Assembly (NCBI GenBank): GCA_030323885.1
Contig: CM059192.1
Coordinates: 65,984,977-66,048,976 of the forward strand
Reading direction: 5' to 3'
Source of the DNA: Branchipolynoe longqiensis
Taxonomy: Eukaryota > Annelida > Polychaeta > Phyllodocida > Polynoidae
DNA: 64,000 bases
Both the position numbers and the translations under genes were made by a program. Below the pieces are notes generated by a model that did not search any database, was not told the origin of the DNA, and was given only the letters and a program-made list of their open reading frames with translations. Below are positions 20,447 to 31,894 of this stretch, one piece after another (positions within the stretch are counted from its first letter, which is position 1; each line of letters opens with the position of its first letter).

Positions 20447-22063
20447 TCACTTTGCGCCGCATATCGTGTGGAGCAGGACGGTGGTGATAGCGCCGCCGAC
20501 GCTGAACTTGTTCGAGTGTTTGGTGGCGTTCTCCCCAAGCAGCTCCAGGTAGTGCATGCCGTCGCGCGTCTGCGCATTCACCGGAAACGAAATGTCGAAC
20601 GCCGGGACGACTGTCACGGACAGCCCACGCATCAGCTTGTCCACCCAGTCGTTCATGGCAGCGATGAAGGAGTTGAGCTTCCACCGGAAGCAGTACCGGT
20701 TGTAGGTGATGGCGCCCGATTGCATCCAGACGACCATCAGCTCGGGGTCCGCGCGCTGCAAGACGCCGATCACCCGGGCGACGTCCAGCATGGCAGACGC
20801 GTATGAAGCAACGTCGAGATGGCGGAAGTTCCAGTGGCCAGAGTTGAGCACGAGCACGGGTTGCGGTCCGCGTCGATACGCATGTCGATGCTGATGCGCT
20901 GTTTTGTTTCGCGCGAGCCTCGCTAGTTGCTCGGCGAGTTCTGAGGCCACAATGGACCTGGTGAAGCGGAAGGTGGACCCGGTACTTCCAGTGTAGTCCA
21001 GCAGCGATTGGTGGCGGTAGGCCATGTGGGAGTCGCCGTACATGTGGATGTCCTTCCGCCGAAGACACTCCATGAGGACATTGTCGAAATGGAAGTCAAA
21101 GTAGCATCGTTGCGAAGCCCAATGCCAAACGCCGTTACTCCGCAACAGCCAGAACTCGCCTCGCGTCAAGTCTGTAGAGGCGCACCGAGGTAAACTGAGC
21201 AGGGCTGATTCTACGGAGGAGGTGGAGGTGAAGGAGGAGGGTGCTGATTTGAGGTTGGGTGGTAATTGGAGTCCAAACTTTAGCAGGTCACGGTCCGTGA
21301 AGTTCTTGATCAGCCAGAGGTCATCGTTATTACACGTGTACTGCTCGCTAGATGGCGCCCTGTAGGACCCAAAGACGGACACAGTGAACACGTCCTGAAA
21401 CACCGGGCATTGTATGTGGTATATCCCTCTGAAGTAATCCTTTGTTGGACATTCCGCTTTTGTCCTTTGTGTTCTCACCACTGTGTGGATATCAGGGAAC
21501 ATCAGATGCTCTGACTTTCTATGCGGATCAACTAATCGCTCGATCATCTTAATTGAGATGCTTACCGGTTCTGTTCCATCCAATCGAAGGCTGACCAGAT
21601 GATACGCAAAATAGCCACTTGGAGTGAAGTGACATATTGGCTTCAGGTCTTTCGAGTGATGCTTGCTAATGTGGATATTCTTTGCTAGTATTTCCTCCTT
21701 GTGTTCGGTCAGCATATGCTGCCTCAGAGCAGCCATCATCTTCAAACCATTCCCTGGGCGAGTTGGGCGATTGCGAAAGAAGTTGGTGCTAAATCGAGTG
21801 ACACTCGAAAAGTCATAGATGTCGCTGTTCAGTGGGAAGCTGACATTTGCGTATGTCTTATGGTCGGAGAGCATTCTTCGTAACGAGCATAGGTAGTAAT
21901 GCCCCCAGCATCTCCGAACTGGCACCTCGTCTGAATGAACCCTTAGTGGATAGCTCCTTTGGAGTTTCACCACTGATACTGACAGTCGATTGAACAGGAC
22001 CCTGCACAGCAAAAGGAAAACTAAGCACACGCACATGTAGACAAGCTTTTGAAGGGAAGCCAT
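20447..22063 (-). CDS. NXPE/PC-esterase-like type II membrane protein (538 aa, intronless)
   Basis: This is the only long, uninterrupted, non-repetitive reading frame in the window. Residues about 8-25 form a hydrophobic segment after a short basic N-terminus, as in a Golgi type II membrane protein. The C-terminal half has an SGNH/PC-esterase layout: Cys294 and Cys320, a tryptophan-rich stretch near 305-316, the nucleophile block YGDSH at 342-346 (Ser345), a central LNSGHWN block at 406-412, and the Asp-His block DGMHYL at 501-506 (Asp501, His504). Known NXPE/FAM55, Cas1 and PMR5-type proteins share this order; they are (putative) acyl-transferases or esterases acting on glycans in the secretory pathway. 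The start has a favourable context (G at -3, G at +4) and the hydrophobic anchor follows directly. The 3' half of the gene is visibly GC-richer than the AT-rich flanks. Substrate is unknown. It could be a retrocopy or a naturally single-exon family member. Confidence 0.85.
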   Translation of the reverse strand: MASLQKLVYMCVCLVFLLLCRVLFNRLSVSVVKLQRSYPLRVHSDEVPVRRCWGHYYLCSLRRMLSDHKTYANVSFPLNSDIYDFSSVTRFSTNFFRNRPTRPGNGLKMMAALRQHMLTEHKEEILAKNIHISKHHSKDLKPICHFTPSGYFAYHLVSLRLDGTEPVSISIKMIERLVDPHRKSEHLMFPDIHTVVRTQRTKAECPTKDYFRGIYHIQCPVFQDVFTVSVFGSYRAPSSEQYTCNNDDLWLIKNFTDRDLLKFGLQLPPNLKSAPSSFTSTSSVESALLSLPRCASTDLTRGEFWLLRSNGVWHWASQRCYFDFHFDNVLMECLRRKDIHMYGDSHMAYRHQSLLDYTGSTGSTFRFTRSIVASELAEQLARLARNKTAHQHRHAYRRGPQPVLVLNSGHWNFRHLDVASYASAMLDVARVIGVLQRADPELMVVWMQSGAITYNRYCFRWKLNSFIAAMNDWVDKLMRGLSVTVVPAFDISFPVNAQTRDGMHYLELLGENATKHSNKFSVGGAITTVLLHTICGAK

Positions 22064-22079
22064 TTCACTTGTGATTGAT

Positions 22080-22395
22080 GTGATTCACCCAAGAATGGTT
22101 GGCATCACCCACGCCGCATGCACTATCTGCTTGTCGAATTCTCTTTTCTCCTCACTATATTAGCTAGTCTATAAGATCAGGCATTAGTTATTATACGTGA
22201 TAGTATGTATGTATGTATATGTGTGTATGTGTGTGTATGTATGATATATATGTATGTATATGGGTCACTTTCCTGAAAACTGGCCAAAAGTGTAACTTTC
22301 TCTAACTAGAATCCCCCTCTCATTCAGTCTCGACATCACATATTTTGCATTGTAAACCCCCCATAGCCTGGTAGATATTACTTCTGTGTATTATC
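22080..22395. other. upstream region of the NXPE-like gene
   Basis: Includes the presumed 5' UTR and promoter and a (GTAT)n microsatellite at about 22203-22262. No firm TATA box or splice site identified. Confidence 0.4.
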
Positions 22396-23190
22396 TACAA
22401 GTCTATGTAAATACATTCATTTAAAGAACTTACGCGCGCTATCCACAAGTCAATGTGAATATATTCATTTAAAGAAGTTCCATGCACTATCCACAAGTAT
22501 ATGCGAATACATGTATTTAAAGAACTTCTGTGCGCTATCCACAAGTCTATGCCAATACATTCATTTAAAGAAGTTCCATGCGCTATCAACAAGTCTATGC
22601 GAATAGATGTATTTGAAGAACTTCCGTGTGCTATCCACAAGTCTATGCAAATACATGTATTTGAAGAACTTCCTTGTGCTATCCACAAGTCTATGCGAAT
22701 ACATGTATTTGAAGAACTTCCGTGCGCTATCCACAAGTCTATGCGAATACATGTATTTGAAGAACTTCCGTGCGCTATCCACAAGTCTATGCGAATACAT
22801 GTATTTGAAGAACTTCCATGCACTATCCACAAGTCTATGCAAATACATGTATTTAAAGAACCTCCGTGCACTATCCACAAGTGTATGCGAATACATTCAT
22901 TTGAAGAAGTTCTGCGCGCTATCCACAAGTCTATGCGAATGCAAGCTTTTTAAAGAACTTCTGTCAATACATGCATTTGAAGAACTTCCGTGCGCTATCC
23001 ACAAGTCTATGTGAATACGTACATGTGAAGAAGATCTGTACGCTATCCACAAGTCTATGCGAATATATTCATTTGAAGAAGTTCTGTGCTCTATCCACAA
23101 GTCTATGCAAATACATCCATCTAAAGAACTTCTGCAAATACTTGCACTTGAAGAACTTCTGTGCACTATTCACTAGTCTATGCAAATACG
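22396..23190. repeat. 48-bp minisatellite (~16 copies)
   Basis: The unit contains 'ctatccacaagtctatgcga' followed by 'atacatgtatttgaagaact'. Period is 48 (for example 22681 and 22729). Because 48 is a multiple of three, open frames of 86-177 codons arise on both strands. They are by-products. Confidence 0.95.
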
Positions 23191-23719
23191 TGCACTATCG
23201 ATCAGAGCTGGTATCCCAGGAGCTTCAATGTGCCTCAGCTTCTGACTTTGTTGGCTGTCTCCACCTAACAATCTTGTCGATTGTGCACTCTTCTAGATTA
23301 CATGCACTATCCAGTAGACTGGTACATGTACCTTATTTACACTAGCCGATAGTCTTGTTCCGTAGATCGGGTAGCGCGCGTCTGACCGGAGGTTTGCGGA
23401 CGGCTCGCCCCACCCCAGCCGATGGACCTTTTAGAGAGTGTGTTTTGTGTGCACCTTCCTCCCTCCTCGCTTACACAATCAGCATGTGTGTTGAACTCGC
23501 CGTAATTATGGATCGAAGTCGATGGAGATCATCACTCATTTCACATCTGACAAGAGAAAGCGAAGCCTGTCTGAATGCAGCCGAGCCGAGCCGAACCGAG
23601 CCGAGCCGAGGCTGAGCCGAACGCGCCACGATGAGAACGAGGGCGTGTGGAGGCAGGCAATATACTGTGTATACCATTTCACATGCTGGCACACCAACAT
23701 GGGTACTTTACAAACGACC

Positions 23720-23825
23720 GGGCGCAATGGCTTAATCGCTAGAGCGCGGGCCTCCCGTGCGGTAGGTCGGGAGTTCTTTTCCAGGTCGAGTCAAAGCAAT
23801 GACTTTTAAATTGATACTTGTTACA
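23720..23825 (+). repeat. SINE-A tRNA-like head
   Basis: 'ACCGGGCGCAATGGCTTAAT' A box, 'gggcctcccgtgcgg', then a B-box remnant and the 'aatgacttttaaattgatac' linker. Truncated after 'ttgtta'. Confidence 0.7.
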
Positions 23826-23984
23826 TATATGAACTGAATTTCGTGCGGTAGAGCGATTCTATTTCAAGTGGGGGAGGCTTAATTTGTAAATAGATTCGCC
23901 AAGAGCAGACAACTTTGAAAGGGCGATTCTATTTGGTGACACTGGCAGAGGACGTGTATGTTTAATGGGGTGGGTTTGGTGTCG

Positions 23985-24165
23985 ATACTATTGTTGTTGT
24001 TGTCAATATGTTTATTCTCTCCTAATGTGTCTTTTGTCAGGGCCGAAGCGCTGGTATTCCAGTTATTTTCAATTCAGGATCATTTACACAAAAATGGTAT
24101 ACATAGTAAGGTATACAATAACTTGAACGTATACACAATTTGCAGCATATGCCACAATAGATTTT
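23985..24165 (-). repeat. dispersed repeat G, inverted copy
   Basis: 'aatatgtttattctctcc', 'gggccgaagcgctggtattc' and 'ggtatacaataac' are the complement of 58560-58740. Confidence 0.55.
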
Positions 24166-24253
24166 TGTTTTGTTATGTAATAACGACACCTTGCACGCAC
24201 TTGTGCACATGTCATGTGATAACTCAAGTGTAGTTGTGAATGTAACACCAGCT

Positions 24254-24497
24254 GACCTCACTATAAAATGGTTCTATCTGACAAAGTGATCGAATTGGTG
24301 TTATGGATGTAAAATTGTTCTATCTACAAAAGGCTGTCATGCAGTTACACAATCTGTTTCTCAACTGGTATTTTTCACTGAGATATATTAAAAATAATAT
24401 TGTTCTATCTGCTTTGCTATCATGCAGTCACACAGCTTCAGTCCTAATTATCTCGAACATACCATTTTGTCAGATAGAACCTTTTTATGGTAAGGTC
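24254..24497. mobile_element. 244-bp MITE, TIR GACCTnACTATAAAAnGGTT
   Basis: Terminal repeats of about 30 bp run into TCTATCTGACAAA on the left and TTTGTCAGATAGAACC on the right. GCT flanks both sides (24251-24253 and 24498-24500), a possible 3-bp duplication. A second copy is at 37615-37852. Confidence 0.85.
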
Positions 24498-24794
24498 GCT
24501 ACCAGATGCTAGTTTCAACAGCGGGAAGGCAGACAGTTGTGGGCACTGTCAGTGTACCTGGTTTAACTCACATGGGTTGTGCACGTGATTCTGTGCTAAA
24601 ACTTAATTAATTTGTAACAACTTGGGGGTGGGGGGTGGGTGCACAATGGGAAGCCGGTGGAAAGTGGTATTGTAGGGATGGTCATTTGTTGACCGCGATC
24701 CTGAAGAGTTGGAGGTTGGCAAGCAGGGCTTGTCGCAGTATAATTCACTACCTTATGCACGAGTCACTGCAACCACATCCATAGGTCTTTGCGA

Positions 24795-25085
24795 CCAGAG
24801 GGGATGACCGAATGAGTTGAGCGTCCGTCTCTGGTCGTGTCAAACCAATGACATACAAATTGATACTTGTCACTTGCTAGCCAGGCGCATGACATTATTA
24901 GGATAGGACAAGGACTCGTTGATTCAGTGTCAGGATAATGTGACTGAGTGGCATATCAGATCATGGTGCTAGCTGTGTGGTATCCCAGTGGGGCAGCACT
25001 ATAAATCCGCCATGAGTGTGCACTGTCACAACTCGGTACCCATCCTGATATGACCTTAGATGTTGTTAGGATGTAAAGCAACAAA
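24795..25085 (+). repeat. SINE-A/B hybrid copy
   Basis: 'tggtcgtgtcaaaccaatga', 'gctagccaggcgcatgac', 'ggataggacaaggactcg' and the CCCAGTGGGGCAGCACTATA block, ending in 'gatgttgttaggatgtaaag'. Confidence 0.75.
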
Positions 25086-25560
25086 TAAATATGCATACAG
25101 CCCCATACGCCTATGCTGTGTGATCTCCCAGTGGGGTTTCACTATAAAGCCACCATGAGTGTGCACTGTCACAAGTAGGTACCCATCCTGATATGACCTT
25201 AGATGTTGCTAGGATGTTAAACAACAAACAAACAAATATGCCTACAGCCCCATATGCCTACGATGTGTGATCTCCCAGTGGGGTTTCACTATAGAGCCAC
25301 CAGGAGTGTGCACTGTCACAACTCGGTACCCATCCTGATATGACCTTAGATGTTGTTAGGATGTAAAACAACAAACAAATATGCCTACAGCCCCATACGC
25401 CTACGCTGTGTGATCTCCCAGTGGGTTTTCACTATAAAGCCACCATGAGTGTGCACTGTCACAAGTCGGTACCCATCCTGATATGACCTTAGATGTTGCT
25501 AGGATGTTAAACAACAAACAAACAAATATACCTACAGCCCCATACGCCTACGGACACCAA
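25086..25560 (+). repeat. 145-bp satellite made of SINE-A tails
   Basis: The unit 'tgatctcccagtggg' to 'caaacaaatatgcctacagc' recurs at 25121, 25268 and 25411 (spacings 147 and 143). It follows the SINE tail at 24970-25080, so the satellite grew from the 3' part of a SINE plus ~25 bp of new junction sequence. Confidence 0.9.
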
Positions 25561-25784
25561 CCGGCTCTCCCATCCCACCCGTACACGCATGATACAACTA
25601 CCCCCACATACACACACCACCACCATCATCACCACCACGCCAGGCTGCTGGCCACTTAAATAAAAGGTCCATTTTATTGCCGTGTGTGACGTCGGTCTAA
25701 ATTTATTTCACAATTAAACAAAAGAAACCAACCCATTCAAGAACAATAAAAGCGCTGCCTAGTAAATTAAACTCCACATTGTGA

Positions 25785-25795
25785 TATATATATAA

Positions 25796-25834
<39 letters not shown>
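25785..25834. repeat. (AT)n microsatellite
   Basis: Near-perfect TA run. Confidence 0.9.
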
Positions 25835-25837
<3 letters not shown>

Positions 25838-26193
25838 AGTATAATATGTTATACGTATGTAAATGGGTGGAAATCATATGTATTTGGTTATTTAATATTG
25901 AACGGGGTTTCAATATTTAGGGGATATATCTATATTGTCCAATCGCTGACCCGTGTATGTTTACCCGCGACTGCGCGATAGTGTCGCCAACGGTGGGTTC
26001 CGCTGCCTTGTCACCATATTTGCATAGCCCTGATTTCAAACTGGTATTCTGAGATATATACTGAAGTAGACAACGAATGGAATTAATACCAGATTGAACA
26101 TGCCATAGCTGGGTGTTCGGGAGAAACTGGACACACGCTGGGCAGATAGATCATGGCAGTTCTCGGGCATTCACAACAAAATAGTATTCTCAT

Positions 26194-26750
26194 GCCCCAG
26201 TCACATGCACGTTAGTGGACGTAGTTGAACGTAGTGGAGGCTAACATAGTCGAACATGTAGTAGTTGAACATAGTCGAACGTAGTCGAACGTAGTCGAAT
26301 GTAGTCGAACGTAGTCAAACGTAGTCGAACATAGTCAAATGTAGTCGAACGTAGTCGAATGTAGTTGAAGATAGTCGAACATAGTCAAACATAGTCAAAC
26401 GTAGTCGAACGTAGTCGAACGTAGTTGAATGTACTGGCGTCCATACTTTTCCATGATGTTAACTCGGTAATAACGTGGATGAGCCATGATGTCCGATTTA
26501 AATTTTGGACATGTTCAAAAGAGTGCTACTTTAGAGCCTGAATTTGCATCCGATTTGCTAACATACTCTACCATACTTGAGCATACTCTAGCATACTCTA
26601 GCATACTCTAGCATGCTCGAGCATACTCTAGCATGCTGTAGCATACTCTCGCATACTTGGATGAAGGCCAGGTCACATAGCCGTTAGTAGACATAGGTGA
26701 ACATAGTGTAGTTGAACGTAATTGAAGGTACCGGCATCCATACTGTAACG
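26194..26750. mobile_element. left arm(s) of GTCACA-type element with 10-bp arrays
   Basis: Begins GCCCCAGTCACATGCACGTT. 'cgtagtcgaa' repeats with period 10 to about 26435, then a near-palindrome TTTTGGACATGTTCAAAA (26504-26521), then a second 10-bp array 'tagcatactc' (26575-26660). A second left end 'GGTCACATAGCCGTTAGTAG' starts at 26671. The matching inverted end is at 33145-33227. Confidence 0.7.
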
Positions 26751-26818
26751 TATTTATCCATATGTAACGTATTTATCTGTACCGTAACGTTTTAATCCAT
26801 ACCAAAACATGCCGTACC

Positions 26819-27558
26819 TTAACATATTTCAACATTTGTCTCCACATACCACATGGTATTAACATTAAGTAAGGAGTCAAGAAATCTAGAAAGAAGTATC
26901 TCAAAGGTATCAGTACCAAAGACTACAGAAGGAAGATTCCAACCCTTAGCTGCAGCAGTTTTGAACCGCTGGCAGTATGCAGCTACTGTCTCCCCTTCAT
27001 TTTGATTAATAGCCATTACAATTCACTTTAAATGTCTACATTCATCTGCCATTAGTAGAGTCGAAGCTATGACTTCTTTTATTTCCTCCCAGGATTTAGC
27101 ACCTATATGTTGAAAAGCAGTAAAGAGAACTTCATGCAATGTACCAGTTGCATTTGACAAAGCAAAGCGGATTATATCTACATCAGAAACATCAGCCAGA
27201 GTCCCAATACGTTCTATTATATCTATCCAGTTGCACATTGCTCCCTGTCCGACCCATCCAGTAAGGTTACAGACTTACTGTACGCTTTCAAAGACCTATT
27301 ACATACGTCCCGCTGTATATGCTCTACTTGCAAAAGCCCTTGTGCTTCTCTACGTTCTTCACTATCTTTTCTTACATAAGACAAACATTCTTCATTTTCT
27401 TCTCTAATAAAGTCAAGACTTTGTGCCATAAATTTACTCCATGCTTCTATCTTATCAGTTTCAGTTGTATAGTTCCCCGAATCACACTCACCCTGAAACC
27501 AATGCTGAAATTCATCACGCAACTGCTCCTCCTTGGTGGGTGTTACTGGCATTTTCAA
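26819..27558 (-). pseudogene. gag-like retroelement relic
   Basis: Three minus-strand pieces join in order. 27558-27223 is charged and probably N-terminal. 27238-27023 has a 'SWEEIKEVI' segment. 27016-26819 has QNEGETVAAYCQRFKTAAAK and 'FEILLSRFLDSL'. The pattern fits the capsid-like region of LTR-retrotransposon Gag (Q-x-E-x-E-[TS]-V-x-x-Y-x-x-R-F). A frameshift lies near 27235, and a TGA at 27023 is followed in the same frame by the next piece. No zinc knuckle, protease or reverse transcriptase follows: the sequence runs into the 26.2-26.75 kb arrays. Confidence 0.6.
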
Positions 27559-27599
27559 GCTGCTGATGTATGCAGCGGTAGAAATAATTTAAAGAATTG

Positions 27600-28059
27600 A
27601 ATCCAAGTATAGTTTTTGCCTATACGGTAGAAGAAATCGTAAAAAACTGTTGTAGTGTATTACTACACTACCCCGTCCATCCCAAGGTTAAAGCAAATAC
27701 CGAAAGTAGTTCCTTCTAAGAATAGCAGCCTTTTGTCGGAAAAGTCATCGACAAGCTAATTTTAACAAATTTTAACCTCAAAATAGATGAAGTAATATAA
27801 AATAAATATACACAACTCACCAAACAAGTCGTAGTCAATTTGTTCTATGGTTTTTAAATTAACACTGTCCTAGTAACTACCGCAGTCACTACCCATCGTA
27901 TCCGAAACTATCAAGTTGCACTAACCGTCAGTTTAGAATAGAAATTATTTTAAATACTTCATAGTCTAACTGTGGTCATAATAACTGTCATGGTTATCAG
28001 TATATAAAATACTGTACTAGTCTATGAAGTCGTCATGAACTAACTAGTATTACTAACCG
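27600..28059. other. AT-rich non-coding sequence
   Basis: Possible leader side of the gag relic. A short dyad TGTAGTGTATTACTACA lies at about 27652-27668. Nothing else recognised. Confidence 0.35.
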
Positions 28060-28839
28060 TATAGCAGGTTGGAGAGCTTACCTCGTTCGGGCTATGGTGG
28101 TTAAACTACCTCATTCGAGTACCGGTTCAATTTCCAAAGTCGAATTTCATATAGGATTATGGTGCAGTTTCACAAATATGGTTGTGGAACACTGAGTTTT
28201 AGGAGGTTTTCATATTCGAATACATCACTAGAAAGGAAAACATTGTATCTAATTTCCTGAATATTCAAAGGACATTTAGTTGGGACCGGATTGAGTAAAT
28301 TAACAGTGAATATTAGGAAATAATTCAGTAGTTAAAACACATGTCTACAGGACAGAACTGCCCATGACAGTACTGTGTTGGTATAGCCATTAATCCCAAA
28401 CAATAGAGGAACCTCCAGTCAACCATGGGGGTATATGCTGGTCTGTGGCCCACTCATATACTTCCACTTGCCACTGGGGGAGGTCCTGTGGGGACTGTTG
28501 TACATCATTTAGATATATTTTTTGCATACCAATATATATATATATATGCATAAGAAATAATTCACTGTGATTATCCATCTGATGCATAATCACCCCAAAT
28601 ATGGCTTATCTTGCTGGTACAACATTAAGAAAAACCTACCTTAAATATTATTGTATTTGATTTATTTTATTGTTGGTTATCACTTTTTATTTCTATTCAC
28701 AGGAGGTCAGTAAGCTATGCTCATAAATATCACTGTAAGTATGCATCTGATGCATAATCCCCACAAATATGGCATTTCTTGCTGTTACAGCAACATTAAC
28801 ATTCAACTTACCCTGTATATTATTGCATTTATATTTCAT

Positions 28840-29440
28840 TTATTTCATATACATTCATATACATTAATATACATTCATATACATTCATATACATACATAT
28901 ACGCATACAAACGTACATAAACATACACAAACACTTTTTATATCTACCTACTATGGACCAAATGATGTAACTACCATAGTCATGAGTCTGAATTGAATGA
29001 ATGAATATACATATGCATACATATACATACATCCTGGTGCTGGGAGGCCGGTATTCCCGGAACGGATAGGCTGCCATCTCCACTCCCACACCCCTGGAAA
29101 CCCAAACCCCCTATGCCTATTATAAATGTTATATATATACATACATACATATACCTACATATACATACATATACATACATATACATACATACACATATAT
29201 ACATATGCATACATATACATACATATACATACATATACATACATTACATATACATACATATACATACATATACATACATATACATACATATATGTTAACA
29301 TACATATATACATACATATATATATATACATATATATACATATATACATACATATACATACACACATATACAGATACATACATACACATCTATATATACA
29401 TATGCAGACATATATACATGACTCTACACATATGCATATA
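28840..29440. repeat. (ACATAT)n / (ATACAT)n microsatellites
   Basis: Long imperfect hexamer runs, interrupted at 28930-29130 by unique sequence. The open frames on both strands are artefacts. Confidence 0.9.
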
Positions 29441-30079
29441 AATACATATTGTATTTAGAGATGACTGCATCACATATCTTAGAGTGGGCCTCCATTTGTC
29501 ACTACTAAGTTAATCCATATGTAGTCTGTGAAACTATCAGACTTATTGCAACAATGCAAGGGGCCTAAGCTCTGACACTTTCACACTCAGATTTTAACCA
29601 AACACTGCCATTAGCCTAAATAACATTCCATTTATATTTAATTTATTGTTGATTATGCATGTACATGTACACATACTTTTAAAGCTATATGTATATATGC
29701 ATATATGTACATACATATGTATGTATTATATATAATATAAAAATAATATTGCAATATCAGGTGAAGAATAACTTACCAGTGTTCCTAAATGTAAGGATGA
29801 CTGTGCCAGATCCTTCACAATGGTAATCCATTTGCAAGTAACAAGTTGACTGTTGTGTAGTGTGTGCCTTCAGAAATATGTGTGTGCAGTGCACTGTGGC
29901 ACACACCCTTATAAACCAAATCCAATCCACTCTCACACCTATTCAAAGGGCATAAGCTCTGACCCATTCACACTCAGTGAGCTCAGCTGTCAGTGGAGGT
30001 GCAGCCCAGAGAACCATTGGCAACCTGAGGTGTGAAAGCACATACATGTATATGTAAATCTAAAAATAATGCGAATAAT

Positions 30080-30385
30080 GATTAAAATAATACGGTAATA
30101 ATAATGAGAAGAATAATGATAATAACAATGATAATAATGATAATAACGATGATAATAATAACAAATATATAATGATGAAAATGGCAATAATACCCAACCT
30201 GACTTTACCCGACCTGACTTTACCCGACTCTACTTTACCCGACTCTCCTTTGCCCGACTCTCCTTTGCCCAACCTGACTTTACCGGACATGACTTTACCG
30301 GACCCAACTTTACCGGACCCGACTAAACCAGACCCAACTTTACCGGACCCGACTTTACCGGATGCGACTTTACCGGTTTAACCAA
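30080..30385. repeat. (AAT/GAT)n followed by GACTTTACCC(G) repeat
   Basis: 30080-30180 is a trinucleotide-like AAT/GAT tract. 30196-30385 repeats a ~14-bp unit 'acccgacctgactttaccc' with CCCGAC/ACCGGAC variants. Confidence 0.85.
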
Positions 30386-30773
30386 CTTTTTTATATGATA
30401 AATGGTAGTATTTTGCGGGCCGCCCAAAAGAGTTTGGATTAACTGATCATTTGGTTTAACCGAGCTTGGTTTAACGGGGTTGTATTGTATCCATATATAA
30501 ACATATATTTGCTGAGTGGTTGTCATTTTTATTTGATTTATTTTACTTTTGTTTATCACTTTTTACTTCTAATCAAATATGTGGGATGTGGTGAAGGGAG
30601 GCTCGGAACTGGGAAGCTGAGAGGCTATACATATCGTTTTAAATCTATGAAGTGTTTATTAATATATGTATATGTGTGTACATGTATATGTGTATATATG
30701 TATATATGCTGTCACAATAATAAAATAAATCAAATACAATAATATTTAAGGTAGGTTTTTCTTATTTAACGAG

Positions 30774-31315
30774 ACGGAGACAGAGGTATTATATAACGGT
30801 TATTTACTTCTGATCGGAAAGGGCTCACATACGATACAAGGTCAATCTGATACATAATAACAGGTAGGTTCAATAAGTCAGATAGATACATATAGTCAAG
30901 TATGATATCAGACATGCAGAACATTGGTCAGTTATAATGGTACACGATTGGTAACCGGCAGTCCAGAGCATTCAAAGCTTCCCCAGTCTGTGTGAGTCAA
31001 GTGGTTAAGGACCGGGACTCGAACTCTTAACCCTATCGTTACTCTCCATTTAACGGTGTGGGTGGGTGGGTGAAGAAAACGAGAGGGGTGCTTTGATGAC
31101 GGCGGCTGCGGCGGTTCTGATCGAATTTGGAACGGTCTGGTGGTCGCGTGACGCAGTAACTGCCCGTGGCGCCATCTGGAGGAACCCCAGGAACCAAGTT
31201 ATGCTTGTAGCATATCAGGTTTTCTGCCAGATGGCGCCACTGCACCGGTGTAAGTCAGTTTGTGGTGTTCCTGTCTCTGCCGTAAATTACCAAATGTTAC
31301 GCGTAACATCCACAA
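30774..31315. mobile_element. ~0.54-kb insertion in the right TIR of the 3.8-kb element
   Basis: The left TIR reads 'ggtttttctta|atgttgta' (reverse complement of 28606-28645). The right TIR has the same words separated by this block, so the left arm is the empty site. The block contains GGCGCCATCTGG and its near-complement CCAGATGGCGCC (31169-31181, 31228-31241) and a GTTACGCGTAAC palindrome at its right end. Class unknown. Confidence 0.7.
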
Positions 31316-31894
31316 TGTTGTACAAGCATCTTTGTGGTGATTATGCAGCAGGTGCATAATCACAGTGAATTATTTCTTATGCATATATATATATATATAT
31401 TGGTATGCAAAAAATATATCTAAATGATATACACCATTCCCCACAGGACCTCCCCCAGTGGCAAGTGGAAGTATATGAGTGGGCCACAGACCAGCATATA
31501 CCCCTATTGTTGGCTGGCGGTTCCTCTATTGTTTGGGATTAATGGCTATACCAACACAGTTATAACATGGGCAGTTCTGGCCTGTAGCCATGTGTTGTAA
31601 CTACTGAATTATTTCCTAATATTCACTGTTAATTTACTCAATCCGGTCCCAACTAAATGTCCAATGAATATCCAGGAAATTAGATATACTTTTTGGCTTT
31701 CTACTGATGTATTCCAAGATGTAAACTTCCCAAAACTCAGTTTGATATAACCATATTTTTGAACCTCCTAACTAATCCTATATAAAATTCGACCTTGGAA
31801 ATTGAACCTGGGGTCGAATGAAGTATTTAACCACCATAGCCCGATCGAGGTAAGCTATCCAACCTGTATAGTGTCAATAACCGTCATGGTCAAA

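Larger units (their letters stand above)
28065..31866. mobile_element. 3.8-kb element with ~0.6-kb TIRs and TATAG duplication
   Basis: Ends CAGGTTGGAGAGCTTACC and GGTAAGCTATCCAACCTG are inverted. TATAG lies directly outside both (28060-28064 and 31867-31871). The inverted similarity runs from 28065 to about 28676 on the left and 30717-31866 on the right, where the right arm holds an extra ~0.55-kb insertion (30774-31315). The interior has no gene. It consists of (ACATAT)n, (AATGAT)n and (GACTTTACCC)n tracts and a dispersed segment (29450-30040) also found at 43890-44740. Related left ends lie at 39870 and 45003. Superfamily unknown. Confidence 0.8.

Noticed and set aside
22396..23190. Repetitive protein genes on either strand (150-177 codons)
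   Set aside because: Frames exist on both strands because the satellite period is 48. There is no unique N- or C-terminal domain.
22396..23190. CRISPR-like array of ~30-bp repeats and ~18-bp spacers
   Set aside because: The variable part is itself repeated between units, the period is 48 with gradual divergence, and the context is eukaryotic. Ordinary minisatellite.
30190..30385. Telomere-like repeats (TTTACCCGAC resembling CCCTAA)
   Set aside because: The unit is ~14 bp and variable, internal to a transposon; not telomeric.
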